Positions 1 to 10,862 of a stretch of 64,000 nucleotides of DNA are shown one piece after another. The position numbers were made by a program, and so were the translations under genes. The stretch spans positions 27,017,636 through 27,081,635 of the forward strand of contig JACGWO010000002.1 in NCBI GenBank assembly GCA_034509735.1. The letters run 5' to 3'. The stretch comes from Sesamum alatum (Eukaryota > Streptophyta > Magnoliopsida > Lamiales > Pedaliaceae). Numbering within the stretch: position 1 is the stretch's first letter; every line of letters starts with the position of its first letter. Under the pieces are notes generated by a model. That model did not search any database. It saw only the letters and a program-made list of their open reading frames with translations, and had not been told where the DNA came from.

Positions 1-1
1 A

Positions 2-655
2 ACATGCATTCTAACAACGAATATGTCGGAGTGTGTAAATGGAGTGTTGAAAGGTGCCAGACGACTACCGATAATGGATATTGTGCAAATAACATTTTCC
101 CGTTCAGTGCAATACTTCCTAGAGCGCACAACACATTGTCACCGGATTGATGAATGACAATCAGCAGTGGGCTGATTATGCATACAGATTATTTGAGGCG
201 CGACAGACTGAGGCAGTACACCACATTGTACAGAAATTTGATTATATTCAGCAATATGCCTCGGTACTTACATTGAGCTTGACCGGTGCGGGGACTCATA
301 CATATGTTGTCAAGTTGAAGCACCAACAGTGTTCATGTGGCAAGTGGGGAAGTAATGGCATTCCTTGTTCCCATGCAATACAGGCATGTCAACATTTTGG
401 GAGTAAATGCATCCAACTTTGTGCCATATTATTATAGTATTCGGTCATACAACAACACATACTGCGGGAGGTTTAAGCCATTATGGGGGGGAGGAGTATT
501 GGGATCCTCAGCAATTTGATCTTGTGCATAACCCTATGTTGTGTACCCGTAAAGGCCCAGGTCGTCATATTACAACTCGTATTCAGAACGAAATGGATAC
601 ACTACAGACTCGTGCATGTAATGATGTAGTATTTGAAAGTTTTTGGTGGATGTAA
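2..655 (+). pseudogene. MULE (Mutator-like) transposase, C-terminal remnant
   Basis: The translation drifts through all three + frames but reads as the end of a MURA-type transposase, the enzyme that cuts and moves MULEs. Frame 2 (2 to about 150) carries the conserved stretch around SECVNGVLKGARRLPI. The frame from 147 carries a SWIM zinc finger of form C-x-C-x9-C-x-H (C62, C64, C74, H76 counted from 147). The frame from 407 ends with RKGPGRHITTRIQNEMD, a typical tail of plant MULE transposases. At least three frameshifts (near 150, 385 and 480) break it, and the DDE catalytic core must lie before the window. It ends 68 bp from the end of the minus-strand PMD gene, so the two genes converge. 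Family call is firm; the protein cannot be functional. Confidence 0.88.
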
Positions 656-667
656 TAAATGTTTATT
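654..667. terminator. Back-to-back poly(A) signals between convergent genes
   Basis: AATAAA at 654-659 on + overlaps the stop codon of the MULE transposase remnant. TTTATT at 662-667 reads AATAAA on - and lies about 56 bp past the stop of the PMD gene. The pair would serve both convergent transcripts. This is motif matching only. Confidence 0.45.
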
Positions 668-722
668 TGCATAAATTAAAGATTACAATTCTCATTGTAC
701 TACATCAGTCCGTTTCATAACA

Positions 723-2453
723 CTAGTAATGACCCCCTGTGCCACATCCTCGACGTCGCCTATTTTGTCTCGGGATGTCATGTCTCATCTCAATCAGAGT
801 GCTTAAATTAAGGTCCTCAAATAGAATTGGTGATACTGGATAATGCGGGCGCATACTCGGATGAAAGGTAGATGGACCTGCTACGTTAGCACCAATATCA
901 TCCAACAGAGTATACGCAAAATCTGGAGTATATGCAGTTGATGGACCTGCTACGTTAGCACCAATATCATCGGACGGAGTATACGCAAAATTTGGAGTAT
1001 ATGCAGTAGATGGTCCTGCCGCGTTCGTCGGATCATGTGCAATAGATGGTCCTGCTACGTTCGTCGGATCATGTGCAGTAGATGGTCCTGCTGCGTTCAT
1101 CGGATCATATGTGTTAGTAGGACCTACACGCACACCAGGATACCGTCAACGTGAAAATTTCAAAATCTCCTGATAAACTTCATGATGTCGAACCCTCATT
1201 TCTAACAATGACTCATAATCTGTCCCGACATTATCACTATCAAGTGCTAGTTGTTCTATTCTGTCCGTCTGCAAACATAATTTAGTTTAGAATATACTTA
1301 TCGTGCATTGAATTTACAAACAAGGAATTTGCTTACCACATATTCCCAATCCCTTGGGTTTACAGGCCGATATCCATGAGCATATGCTGTTGTCCCTACG
1401 TGTGATATCTGAATACGGGTGATTTGGTGATACCAATTCATATAATTCAGGACGGTACCATGACTATTGCCGATATGAGGCCTCTCTACAATCAATGATT
1501 ACACGTTGTTCCATTGTGCAATATAGTCTCTATGAAACAATGCCCAATCTTCCCTGTGGAGTCCTCTCCTATCAAGTGAATGCAATCGTCTTTCACTATG
1601 AAGTGGGTTTGGAGGAATATCTTGTACCATGCCAAACTGACGGAACACCCATTCTGGGTGGTGCATCTCCATAATGGCATAATGAATTAGTGGACATTTT
1701 ATGTTCCATGGTGTATTGTATGCATAAAGAGGCAGTGAATTCACATCATCCGCGTTACCATCGTATGGTATCCAAGCAAACTACATCATTTGTGCCTAAT
1801 TTGAGATACCACCTTTACTAAGGTCCTCCAAATAACGTAAATATAACAATGAGACAGTATTGCCCGTAGCATCGGGACACAATACACCACCAATAAGACA
1901 CAAAGCTATTATTTGTGCCTCTTGTAATACTTCTTCCTAAGGGCTATTATCGTCACTCGTGTTCATCATTAACCATTCATGTAATACACTTAATTTCAAT
2001 CGAGAAAATTTAAATGCATCATCATTCGGACAAAAACCCAACCATTGGTAGCAATAATCTTGACATCGTGGAATAGTCCACTTTGTATCTACTCCTGTAA
2101 AAATATTACCTACCAATGAAAGTTTCCACATGATTGCGATGTCTTGAAGAGTGACAGTCGCCTCACCAATCGTGAAATGAAAAGTATGAGTCTCGAGTCG
2201 CCATCTCTCGACTAACGCAGTAATAAGGTGTGCGTCAATCTCAATGTGACCACACTGAAAAACCCCTAATACCCATTTTTTGTAATACCTGTAGAACACG
2301 TACGTGGCGTGGCAGTAGTTTGAGAACTCGAAAAAGAGAACTATCACCATGTCGAACATGTAAAGTTGTGTCGGGGGCTCCGGGCACATCTTCAGAGCGA
2401 TGATTTGCCTGTCCATATAACACACTAGAATTACGTGAGCCAAAATTAGCCAT
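723..2453 (-). pseudogene. Plant mobile domain (PMD) protein gene, broken
   Basis: The gene resembles the PMD family, often labelled serine/threonine phosphatase 7 long form homolog or MAIN-like, which is found both in host genes and in transposons. The start ATG is at 2453, about 75 bp from a TATA box. Signature pieces in order are SVLYGQANHRSE; QCGHIEIDAHLITALVERW with ETHTFHF and GEATVTLQDIA; IGGVLCPDATGN; CPLIHYAIMEMHHPEWV; RRGLHREDWALFH; and a Gly/Pro/Ser-Thr-rich tail ending RRRGCGTGGHY. A frameshift lies near 2268, a TAG at 1937-1939, further stops and shifts near 1790 and 1498, and the middle of the domain is missing near 1800. The tail (730-1110) holds an imperfect repeat containing AGPSTA. 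PMD genes carried by MULEs are known; here the role would be that of element passenger or helper. Confidence 0.82.
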
Positions 2454-2526
2454 AATTTTTACAAAAACTTTTTTTTTGTTCCACTGATATGTATTAATGC
2501 CTATAGTGGTACTTGCCCTCACCCTT

Positions 2527-2534
2527 TATTTATA
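2527..2534 (-). promoter_or_regulatory. TATA box of the PMD gene
   Basis: TATAAATA on the minus strand, 74 bp before the PMD start codon at 2453, at the usual distance for a plant RNA polymerase II promoter with a short leader. Confidence 0.5.
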
Positions 2535-2555
2535 AGAGGTGAGAGCAATAACCAT

Positions 2556-2786
2556 GGAGTGTTCACGGGTGAAGAATTACTTCACTCGTGAACACTCCAA
2601 TATAGTCTGATGGGATGCATGCATGCTGCATCCCATCACTTAAAAAGATGGGATGCAACATGCATGTGTCCCATCCATCTCATGTATGCGTGGAAAAAGG
2701 GGCAGCCTTTTTCCATTAAATCTGCTGACGCAGTTAGCGATTCTGACTGCATCAGCAGAACCGCTGATTGTGTCGACGGATTTAAT
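2556..2786. repeat. Cluster of five adjacent hairpins
   Basis: Five inverted repeats of unrelated sequence follow one another: 2556-2574/2580-2598 (19 bp arms, one mismatch, 5 nt loop), 2609-2619/2627-2637 (11 bp arms, perfect), 2647-2653/2669-2675 (7 bp core of longer imperfect arms), 2692-2700/2706-2714 (9 bp arms, perfect) and 2724-2734/2746-2756 (11 bp arms, one mismatch). The last one is enclosed by ATTAAATC (2715-2722) and GATTTAAT (2779-2786). I do not recognise the family. It may mark the edge of the MULE or of a foldback element. Confidence 0.7.
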
Positions 2787-4194
2787 GATTTTTTTAAAAA
2801 AAATTCAAAACAGCTTTTTGTCAGCACAATTTTGCATAAAATTTTAAGAATTTCAAAATTACGGTATTTTTGTAATTTTTCTTTTTTTTTTGACAATATT
2901 AAAATGATTTTGCCTTTGTTTTTTGAGTTAATTTAAATAGCGTAAAAAAAGTATTGTATGTATTGTGTTCTAAATTGGGAGACAAAAAACATTGTTCATT
3001 ATCGAATCATGTCTCTTTTATATATTTTTATAAATGTATATATATAGTAATATTTGTGTGTTTTATAGATGGATTAAATTATATAATATATTATGGTATG
3101 GGTGATTGGGCCAAAACCTCCCAAAACACCAAGTGAAGGTGTTTGGGAGTAGGCCATGTTTGGTTTTGTTTTAGGGCCATCTTGGAGATGGACCAAAAAT
3201 GAAACCAAACATAGTGAAGATGCGTCATGCCATAGTGATTCATATTGTTCATGTGTTACGATTTTGATCCCTAATATCTGTAATTTTTTGTTGATTTGGT
3301 CCAACCGTCAAATTGTATTAAAACCAACAGAGCACCAGAATATGGTCGTGTTGCATTACACAATTTAGGAGCAAAATTTTACACGGCAAATCGAGAAGAA
3401 CACAACCATGTTGCATTACACAGCTCAACCAACAAATTCTTAAAGCCTGATTGTCGATTCATCTGCGGTGATGCATACCGGGGTCCAGCAACATCACAAT
3501 GGTTGAAGGATTTTCAACGAAATCCTAAGATCAAAAGTAGTAACCTGCAAAACATAGGTTAACACTTTGATGCTTAAGTCAATAATGGTTTTACTGAATA
3601 AATTACGAAAAAACTTGAAATCATATGAGAATAATGTTTGAATATGATGACGGAGGGATATAGTTCGTGTGGAGTGCCAAAAGTGAGTTAAAAGTAGCTA
3701 GAAACCGAGAGTGGATGAGATTAAGAATATGAGAGAATGTGTTACCAAAATAGTTGCAAAAAGTATCAATTTATAGGTGTCCATAGTCAAGATTCAGAAA
3801 GTGGTTATGGCAAATCATACACCATTAGAAAGTTGCAGGTTTTAGCTAAATAACAGAATAAGTAGTTCGTGATTTTGGACTTCTCTAGACAACGATATGA
3901 CCTCTTGACCGAGTCTTGTCAATCAACACGAGAATCCTGGTATCAGTTTTCCTGCTGCTTGAGGAGTTAGTTTCAGCCGAATTACTTTGAATCAGTTGGA
4001 GGTTTTTTTAGTATGACTTGTCATAGGATATCAACGACCTGTGTGACATGTCATCCCTACTGTATGCTGGCTTACCTTGCTGGATTGTGCTTCTTTATTG
4101 GGCCTGCCAGGTTAGTAAGGACAAAGCATACTATAGGCTTAAACACCTTGCTCATGGGCCAATAGGGCCTGGCCTGTTGGGCTATTCATGGGCC
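2787..4194. other. No gene recognised; hairpins at 3118-3212
   Basis: No coding region resembles a known family. Inverted repeats continue at 3118-3130/3138-3149 and 3156-3166/3202-3212, the second enclosing a small CCATCT/AGATGG stem. A direct repeat of about 12 bp, TTGCATTACACA, occurs near 3350 and 3411. The stretch 3600-4190 looks like old retrotransposon or spacer DNA, but I cannot place it. Confidence 0.4.
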
Positions 4195-4640
4195 TCTTTC
4201 TTCGTGGCTTGCTTTATTACATATCAAATACAAAATCTCACCAAAAAATTCTAACTACTCTCATTACATAGTAAGGAATACATTGAACAGAGAGGAAAAG
4301 CAAGCCTTAACAACAAAAGGCATAAACCAAAAGATGACAGTCTGAAAACAAGAGGTCTGGATGCCCCACCCAATAGAAATGTAAAATGCATACATTCGCT
4401 TAAGGGCTTAGTGATCATCCGATGCAAATCTAATCAACATCAACTCACAATTATTCTAAATAATCATGCTCACAATAAGATATACAATATATCAAGGTGA
4501 TATCAAATATCATAACACATGAATACATATAGAAAACACAAGTTCAAATTCTAATCTAGTGGATATCCTTTCAAATGCATCCAATGCACAAAATGCCAAA
4601 TTAATTGAGAAATTTAATTGTAGAAAAAATTCAATTAATC
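4195..4640 (-). mobile_element. Copia leader fragment (left edge of LTR series)
   Basis: The sequence runs parallel to 52550-52940, the distal leader of the copia copy at the right end of the series (shared blocks around CAAGCCTTAACA, AAGAGG, TCTAATCAACATCAAC). It is noncoding. The normal end of the leader, the primer site and the first three quarters of the LTR are missing, because it runs straight into the middle of an LTR at about 4640. Confidence 0.6.
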
Positions 4641-5137
4641 CAGGACTAATCTCGTACTACCGGAACCGAGAATTTCAGTCATACCGACCAACTCCCTACA
4701 GGCTTCCATATGACGGTTCCCACGAGTCACCTTAGTTAGTCGACTACCTGCTAGCTAACCCACTAAAATCGCATGGACGACCTACGTCTCCCACCGATGA
4801 AACACGACTGCAATCCTTAGTGCAAGTCTCTCTCAAATCCTCGATACCCAATGTCGAGGTCCTCAACTTGGAGTGTTTCAGGCCGATCCACAGAAGTTGG
4901 TTCCATGACCGCCAACTTATGCACAATCCAACTTCTTGGATTCACATGTCTGGTCTGCGAGCGTTTGTTGTGATATTGAAACCTCGTTCAATGCTAGCAG
5001 TGAGCACAACAAACTCATTATTGCAAATGATCAATCCTTACTACATTCATCAACGTAATATTACTTTTTGTTCAAAGATTTGCGAATAGTTCCTAGAACA
5101 GCCAACCACATTGACGTTCTGGTCACCTATTCTAATA
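4641..5137 (-). repeat. Truncated copia LTR (LTR0)
   Basis: This is the U3 end of a minus-strand LTR. It matches the last quarter of the LTRs ending at 13427, 21606 and 55528 (shared blocks CCTTAGTGCAAGTCTC, GTTTGTTGTGAT, TGGTCACCTATTCTAA). The expected terminal CA reads TA and is fused directly to a gag start, so the polypurine tract and all of pol are gone on this side. Confidence 0.75.
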
Positions 5138-5193
5138 GTTTGACCATTGAATTTATTAGTCTCCAGAACCATAGTTAAAAGATTCTTAGACAT
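5138..5193 (-). pseudogene. Copia gag, first 19 codons only
   Basis: The ATG at 5193 opens a frame that begins MSKNLL and includes ETNKFNG, the conserved start of gag in this family (compare the gag starts at 16620 and 33533). After 19 codons the sequence jumps into the LTR terminus at 5137. The breakpoint falls in a short shared ATA. The rest of gag and all of pol are deleted. Confidence 0.75.
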
Positions 5194-6005
5194 ATCTACA
5201 TTAAAGAAATGTAAAGCAGAAATTAGCAGATGATGGTAACATTATAGTTTAAGTTGAAGACATGATCTTTTAGTCTTGAACCCTCCCACTATTTCTACGA
5301 AAGCCCACCACTCTCAAGAGGGGTTTTGGCAACCATTTTTAGTGGGCTTGTGATCCATAAGCATGTTCTCCATGCCCTGCTTTTATGATTTATACGAAGA
5401 AAACCTCATGGGAGATATCCAATATCATTCTCATCCAATGAGATTCCGAAGATATTTTGCCTCATCTCTTCACATGATTCCGAGGACTCCTATCGAATCA
5501 TACTACTCGCTGTTAGTCCCAACCCATCGACTAAATCATACCTCAGCCGTCGCCCCCCACGACTCGTTAGATAGGGAAATAACAAGTGTATTCCTTTGTT
5601 CACAACAATGGTGCAATTTTCCTCTAGTCCAAATGTGCCACGATTCGTGATACCACATTTGGGTAGTGGTAGCTTCCTCACCACATTATTGTGGATGGAA
5701 GACTTGGACGGATCAAAACCATTTTGATCTAAGTCCATCAAGGGCCTAATATCTTACTTGGTCCAACCAAATGAGAGTTCATTTTGAAAGAGACCGTGAC
5801 CTCATTACATTAATGTCATTGTATGCATAAATATCCAATATTCATTAAAGTGTGATAAATAAATGCGCCGCATGCCACAAACATAGCATAACCTCTGTTT
5901 GGATGATCACGAGCCCAACCTATGCGACCCACTGAGCCTACAGTGAGTTTGTGGTCTGTTTAGGGTGGTCCTATACTATTACAACAAATTAACCCTTCGT
6001 CATTC
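5194..6005 (-). mobile_element. Copia 5' leader with an 83-codon upstream frame
   Basis: Noncoding leader between LTR and gag of a minus-strand copia, aligned by eye with 16621-17420, 33534-34380 and 51410-52490. It contains an open frame 5741-5490 (83 codons, start MMDLDQNGFDPS) whose relatives occur in the leader at 51410-52490 (starts at 51954 and 52213). Two copies of the dyad CACGANTCGT lie at 5558-5567 and 5639-5649. The leader is cut short at about 6005, where the small copia begins. Confidence 0.65.
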
Positions 6006-6491
6006 CAAACTTTAACAAACGGCTAACCAAATAATATTTTGAAACTCTCTTGCTAAACTCTATTTGCAGAATGCTTTTATGCTTACGAATGCTATGAATG
6101 AGTTGAATTACTACCATCCATGAATGAAATGAAATGTGAGGGCCTATTTGTAGGAGTTGGAAAGCTATCATCGAATGGACATGTGCAATAAAAAAAGATG
6201 CCTTTGAATCATCCGAATGGATGCATCGTTTCATCCCAAAGGACATACCATTTCACCCAAATGGATGCATTGTTTCACCCAAAGGGTTTCACCCAATAGA
6301 CACATTATTTCAACCACAGGACACACCCATTTGGTTGATCAGACACGACCGAATGATGATTGGGTCCCATAAACCATCATCTACGTGTCACGAGTTGTCA
6401 TGAGTTATCACGATCTTGTTATGCATCGCACATCGTAACCAATCACTTGTCACAATTTATTTTTTAATTTACCATTCACCATTTTCCAACA
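6006..6491 (-). repeat. 3' LTR of small copia (outer end missing)
   Basis: Closely matches 10935-11424 and ends in TTCCAACA, i.e. it starts TGTTGGAA in element orientation. It lacks the part equivalent to about 10874-10930. The two LTRs differ by scattered substitutions and a short indel near 6195/11135. Confidence 0.85.
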
Positions 6492-6505
6492 ATCCCCCAC
6501 ATGAA
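6492..6505 (-). promoter_or_regulatory. Polypurine tract of small copia
   Basis: On the minus strand the bases next to the 3' LTR read CATGTGGGGGAT, a standard copia polypurine tract that would prime plus-strand DNA synthesis. Confidence 0.75.
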
Positions 6506-7020
6506 TGAAAATTAATGCATATGAGCATGCAGACAGTTAAGAGAGTTTCAACCGAGAAGTTATTGTATCAGGATAGGTAGTTTGTGGCTTTGAACCTTCC
6601 TTAGGAGAATACCATCGGATTCACTTGGTTAATCAGTGAACGTGATGTCTTGAACTTGTTTAGCCGTTGGTGTAAACCAAGACAATAATACCCCCACAAT
6701 GCCTTCTCTAATATCTTTGGTTCTCACGGTTGAGTCCGTTTTGGCCCTGGACTCCATCTTGGATTCATAAGTGTTTTATATTTGAAGCGGCCCGTCTTCA
6801 GACTTATATAGGTAATCTCCTATAATGTTTTTGACTTAGAATAGGATTCATTAAAAGCTTATAGCTTAACCTCTACCCTTTTACTGACATCACTTTTTTT
6901 CATAGGAATGGGAAGGAGTAAAACTCCAAGTGCTTTCCACAATCTTTATAACTTAATTGTCACATTGAACCAATATCTTACGTACTCCAGTCAACAAGGT
7001 TGGGTTACCGCTATAAAGAT
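6506..7020 (-). mobile_element. 3' noncoding region of small copia
   Basis: Lies between the RNase H stop and the polypurine tract. No further gene or motif was recognised. Confidence 0.5.
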
Positions 7021-7382
7021 TTAATTGTCGGGTTTTAATCCCATTCCCCTTGACGAACAATATACTTGATCTCTAGAAAGGCCTTTCGTTAATGGATCTG
7101 CTAAATTATCCCTTGACTTTATATAGTCAACAGATATGATTCCATTAGAGATCAACTTTCTTATGGTATTATGTATTCGACGTATATGTCTCGACTTACC
7201 ATTATACATACTGCTTTGTGCCCTTCCAATAGCTGACTGACTATCACAATGTATCACAATTGTAGTAATTGGTTTAGTCCATCAAGTTTCCTCCAAGAAA
7301 TTACGAAGCCACTCAGCTTCTTCTCCAGCTTTATCTAAAGCTATAAACCCAGATTCGATAATAGAACGAGTGTTTTTCTCTA
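7021..7382 (-). pseudogene. Copia RNase H, C-terminal remnant
   Basis: The frame ending at 7021 reads HCDSQSAIGRAQ, then KSRHIRRIHNTIRKL, then NLADPLTKGLSRDQV, the standard C-terminus of copia RNase H, which degrades the RNA strand during reverse transcription. Upstream in sense, a TGA where tryptophan is usual (7287-7289) precedes WTKPITT. Still further upstream, FIALDKAGEEAEWLRNFLEE is readable up to about 7380, where the solo LTR cuts the gene. The remainder should resume at 9635 but is too degraded to follow. Confidence 0.85.
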
Positions 7383-8625
7383 TATACTGTTAGAATAGGT
7401 GACCAGAAAGTCAATGGTATTGGTTGTTTTGAGAACCATTCGTCAATCTGTGAACAAGTAATATTATGTTAATGAATGAAGTAAGGATTCATAGGCATGA
7501 GTTTGTTGTACTTACTGCTTGCATCATTACGATGTCACAACAAACGCCCACAGACTGAAATAACATTTCGGGAAATTGGAACTACGCTTGGAGGTAGGTT
7601 CATGAAATCAGTTTCGCCAAATCAGTCTGAAATACTCCAAGTCAAAGGAATCTCGAGACAGGGCATCGAGAATCCATTTGAGACTTGCACTAAGCATCTG
7701 CTGTCGTGTTTCATCGACGGGTGACGAGGATCGTCTAAGCAGTGTTAGTGGGTCGGCCTGCTGAGGAGCGGCCGACTGATGTGACTCGCGGGAATCCTCA
7801 TATGGAAGCTACTCGGCTTGGTCGGTATGACTCGTATTCCCGGTTCCGATAGTACGGGATTAGTCCTCGGACTTGAGGATCACGGCAGTCCCCTACATAC
7901 TAAGGTTGTATCTTGGATCTGGTGAAATTTGACCAATTATATCACATGGTCATCATAAGCCTCGTCCAGTGCAGTCGGAGTATGTAAGAACGGTGAATTT
8001 CAAGATAGGATTTGTCCCCTATCAAAGGATATGACAGCAAGATCTCCTATGCGCTCGGAGATGGTTTAGACTCACAAAGTCTATGGCCATAGCACTTGAT
8101 GTAGTGGGAAAGGATTTCCTACGTCGAGTTAAACCTATCTCGAGCATTATGCATAGTTGCCTAGTCAAGAATGAGAACCGACCCCTAGACTAAAGGCCGG
8201 GAGACAGGCGACAGTAGGACCGTACCCGTACGTATCAAGCGTCGGTAGGACCGCACCTGCGTATAACTCGGAGCCTAAATGTTCACACCATAAATTCACC
8301 TAGTCTCTAGTGCCATGGACCGTTGCTAGATGGCCACCCATGGTAACGGACTACTTTGGTTATGAAATAACAAAAAGTAGGTCCAAGTCTAGCTGAAAGG
8401 TGAACTTAAAGAGTCACACCCGCTACACCAAATGAAAGGGAATTAATTTGAAATTAATTCCAGGAGAAGGTTTAATTTAATGGAATTAAATTATACTTCT
8501 TGGAGATTCAGGCCTTGATGAATTATTTGGAATAATCGGGCTTGAGTTCATAATTTAGATTTATGAATTTTATAAAGCATGGGCTTTCCTTTTAATTAGA
8601 TTAAAAGGGTGAATTAATTAATTAG

Positions 8626-8890
8626 TGGGCTTGGTATATTAAATAGGATTTAATATAAAGTCCATGGGACTATTTAATTTAGAATTAAATAATCCCATTC
8701 TATGGAATTAATTAATGGGCTTGGTATATTAAATAGGATTTAATATAAAGTCCATGGGACTATTTAATTTAGAATTAAATAAGTCCTTTCCATTAATTAA
8801 TTAATGGGCTTAGTATATTAAATATGATTTAATATAAAGTCCATGGGAATATTTAATTTAGAATTAAATAGGCCCATTCCATAAAGCCCA
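8626..8890 (+). repeat. Three tandem 90 bp repeats in LTR U3
   Basis: Units start at 8626, 8716 and 8805, each opening with TGGGCTTRGTATATTAAATA. They contain paired TTTAATTTAGAATTAAA palindromes. The array lies about 170 bp before the TATA box, so it may act as an enhancer block. Confidence 0.8.
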
Positions 8891-9055
8891 TCAAAATGGA
8901 TGGACAAGATTTGATCTAGAGAATGATGAGATGAAGGGCCATGATTAATTTGACTTAATCAAAGCCTAATTTGACTAGGATTTGACTAGGTCAAAATCCT
9001 AGTCAAAGTGTGTCTCTTTGGAAGAGTTTGAGAAGGAATAGGAAATTCCATCTTC

Positions 9056-9063
9056 TATAAATA
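9056..9063 (+). promoter_or_regulatory. TATA box of solo LTR A1
   Basis: TATAAATA followed within 30-60 bp by CTCATC repeats. The same arrangement occurs at 49871-49878 in LTR A3 and at 36058-36065 (minus strand) in the 10 kb copia 5' LTR. Confidence 0.6.
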
Positions 9064-9634
9064 CTCAAAAAAACGCACACTCACACCTACTATTCTCTAC
9101 AACTCTCATCTCTCATCTCTCTCAAGATTTTCGTCCACCCCTCTTTCTTCTCTCCAAGAATTCTACTTTATTCTTCTTGATTTTATTCAAGTTAAGAACA
9201 TAAGAGACATTGATTGCGTTAATTCATAGCGTGTATCGATGTCTCTTCTCCCCAAAATAATTTCTTGCTAGCACAAGGGTTATTTGCTTTCCGGTGGAGC
9301 GAGTGAGCTGATTTAGAGGGTCTCTTCTTTGAGATCTTGGTGCAAAACGGGGAATAATGCATGTAGCCGAAACGAAGACAAAACTACAACCGGGTAGGTT
9401 CTTTAATTTCGTTTTTTCGGTTTCAATTCTATGGCCTCCATGTTGTGTTTTATTGAACATGAGATACACCGAACGCCCGGGAGAATCAAGGGCACACCCC
9501 TTGATTCGTTTATGTATGTTATGCATAATTTAAATTCTTTTTAATTATGCTTTGTAATTTTTTATTACGCACTATTTCGCGCTTCCGCTATTCGCGTTAA
9601 TCTCCCGGGCCGATCCACATAATCTTTCATATAC

Positions 9635-9929
9635 ATTAATCTACCATCATTCTTGAAAATTTAATTTGACCTTCTTGTTCACCTTGGTTCTTTGCTAAGT
9701 ATAGATTTCTATCTACACGAGTCTTAGTAGGTGAATGGTCATGAAAATTGAGCTTTCTAGTACAATCTCAACATGATGAAACTATGATAAGACAAGTCTA
9801 CTAAAAGTTTAGAGATCTTAATCTCTACTATTACGTCAGCTACACCTTATGTCTTTCATATCAAAATCTTTTGCCAATACCTTTCTTGGTAGAGATTGCT
9901 TCCCTTTATAAACATGTCATCCAGACAAA
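9635..9929 (-). mobile_element. Degraded pol remnant of small copia
   Basis: Lies between reverse transcriptase and RNase H of the small copia. No continuous frame remains. By position it is the end of reverse transcriptase plus the connection domain. Confidence 0.45.
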
Positions 9930-10741
9930 CTATGACAAAGGAGCTGGAAATGTCTTTAACATAGACACATTTATTACACTCGTTGATCTTGAAGTCATTT
10001 GACAACATGGTACGGTCAAATTTTCCATGTCATTGCTTAGGAGCTTCTTTAAACCCACACAATGATTTGACAAGTCCACAGACCTTCTTTTCTTGGCCAG
10101 GAACGACAAACCCTTCAGGTTGTTCCATGCAGATCTCTTCATCTAACTCACCGTTCAAGTAATTTTTGAATTCCTTCCATACCGGAGGTAGCTTTTCAAT
10201 CATAGCAGCTACTTGGAAGGATTCACTGAGCCTCATTCCTTCTGCATGCAGATCATGCAAGATCAGTTGAAATTCTTGGACTTGGCTCATTACCATTTTT
10301 GAATAGACTATTTTGAATTCCAAGAACTTCCCGATTTCTTCAAGCTGACATCCTTCATTTTGTATTTCTTTTTCAAGGATTCTCAAAGGGCTTTTTCACT
10401 CTTGGTTGAGCTATATATGTTGTACAAAGTAGGGTGTGGTTTCTGCATAGAAAATCCCCATATCCCTATGCATCCAAAGCACCCCTTTGTTGGGGATTAA
10501 TCTCCCCCTCAGAAACAACGAGGGTTTCCCCACTTAAGAACCTAGCTATGTTCAATGTAGTGAGGTAGAACAACACCTTTTGATGCCATCTCTAAAAGTC
10601 GTTACCGGAAAATTTCTCTGACCTTTCTCCTTGGGCAGCAATCAGTTGTGGCACATGTGGTTGGAAAACCATAGTAGCCGGATTAGTAGCAGCAGATCCA
10701 GTCGCCATAGACGGATTGGTAGCAGCAGATTCAGTCGCCAT
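9930..10741 (-). pseudogene. Copia gag fused to reverse transcriptase by deletion
   Basis: The gag ATG is at 10741 (start MATESAATNPS). It continues through EKFSGNDF and FYLTTLN with stops and frame changes, then in the frame from 10386 as EFQLILHDLHAEGMRLSESF and MIEKLPPVWKEFKNYL, a UBN2-type copia gag. At about residue 77 of that frame (near 10155) the protein switches in frame to NGELDEEICMEQPEGFVV and LVKSLCGFKEAPKQ, the reverse transcriptase fingers. After one TGA in place of tryptophan (10030-10032) it runs to CVYVKDISSSFVIVCLDDM, a damaged YVDD box. Nucleocapsid, protease and integrase are therefore deleted at a near-identical tri- to tetrapeptide. Not functional. Confidence 0.85.
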
Positions 10742-10862
10742 AATACGCAATGACAAATAATTGTCTTAAACTTGTAGGGAAGAATGAGATGGATAGTGCA
10801 GGAAATTGTGTATTACGTAGTCGAGGCAAGAGTTAGACTCTTTATCTTTAAGATAATCATTA

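Larger units (their letters stand above)
7388..9629 (+). mobile_element. Solo copia LTR (family A, copy A1)
   Basis: A 2242 bp sequence runs from TGTTAGAATAGG to CTTTCA and is flanked by TATAC at 7383-7387 and 9630-9634. With no internal region attached, it is a solo LTR left by recombination between the two LTRs of one element. A TATA box (TATAAATA, 9056-9063) precedes a CT-rich likely transcript start. The region 8626-8890 holds three tandem copies of an about 90 bp AT-rich unit in U3. It is in the opposite orientation to its host copia. Confidence 0.9.

Noticed and set aside
2610..2936. 108-codon + frame through the hairpin cluster
   Set aside because: No similarity to known proteins, it runs through inverted repeats, and the opposite strand is equally open.
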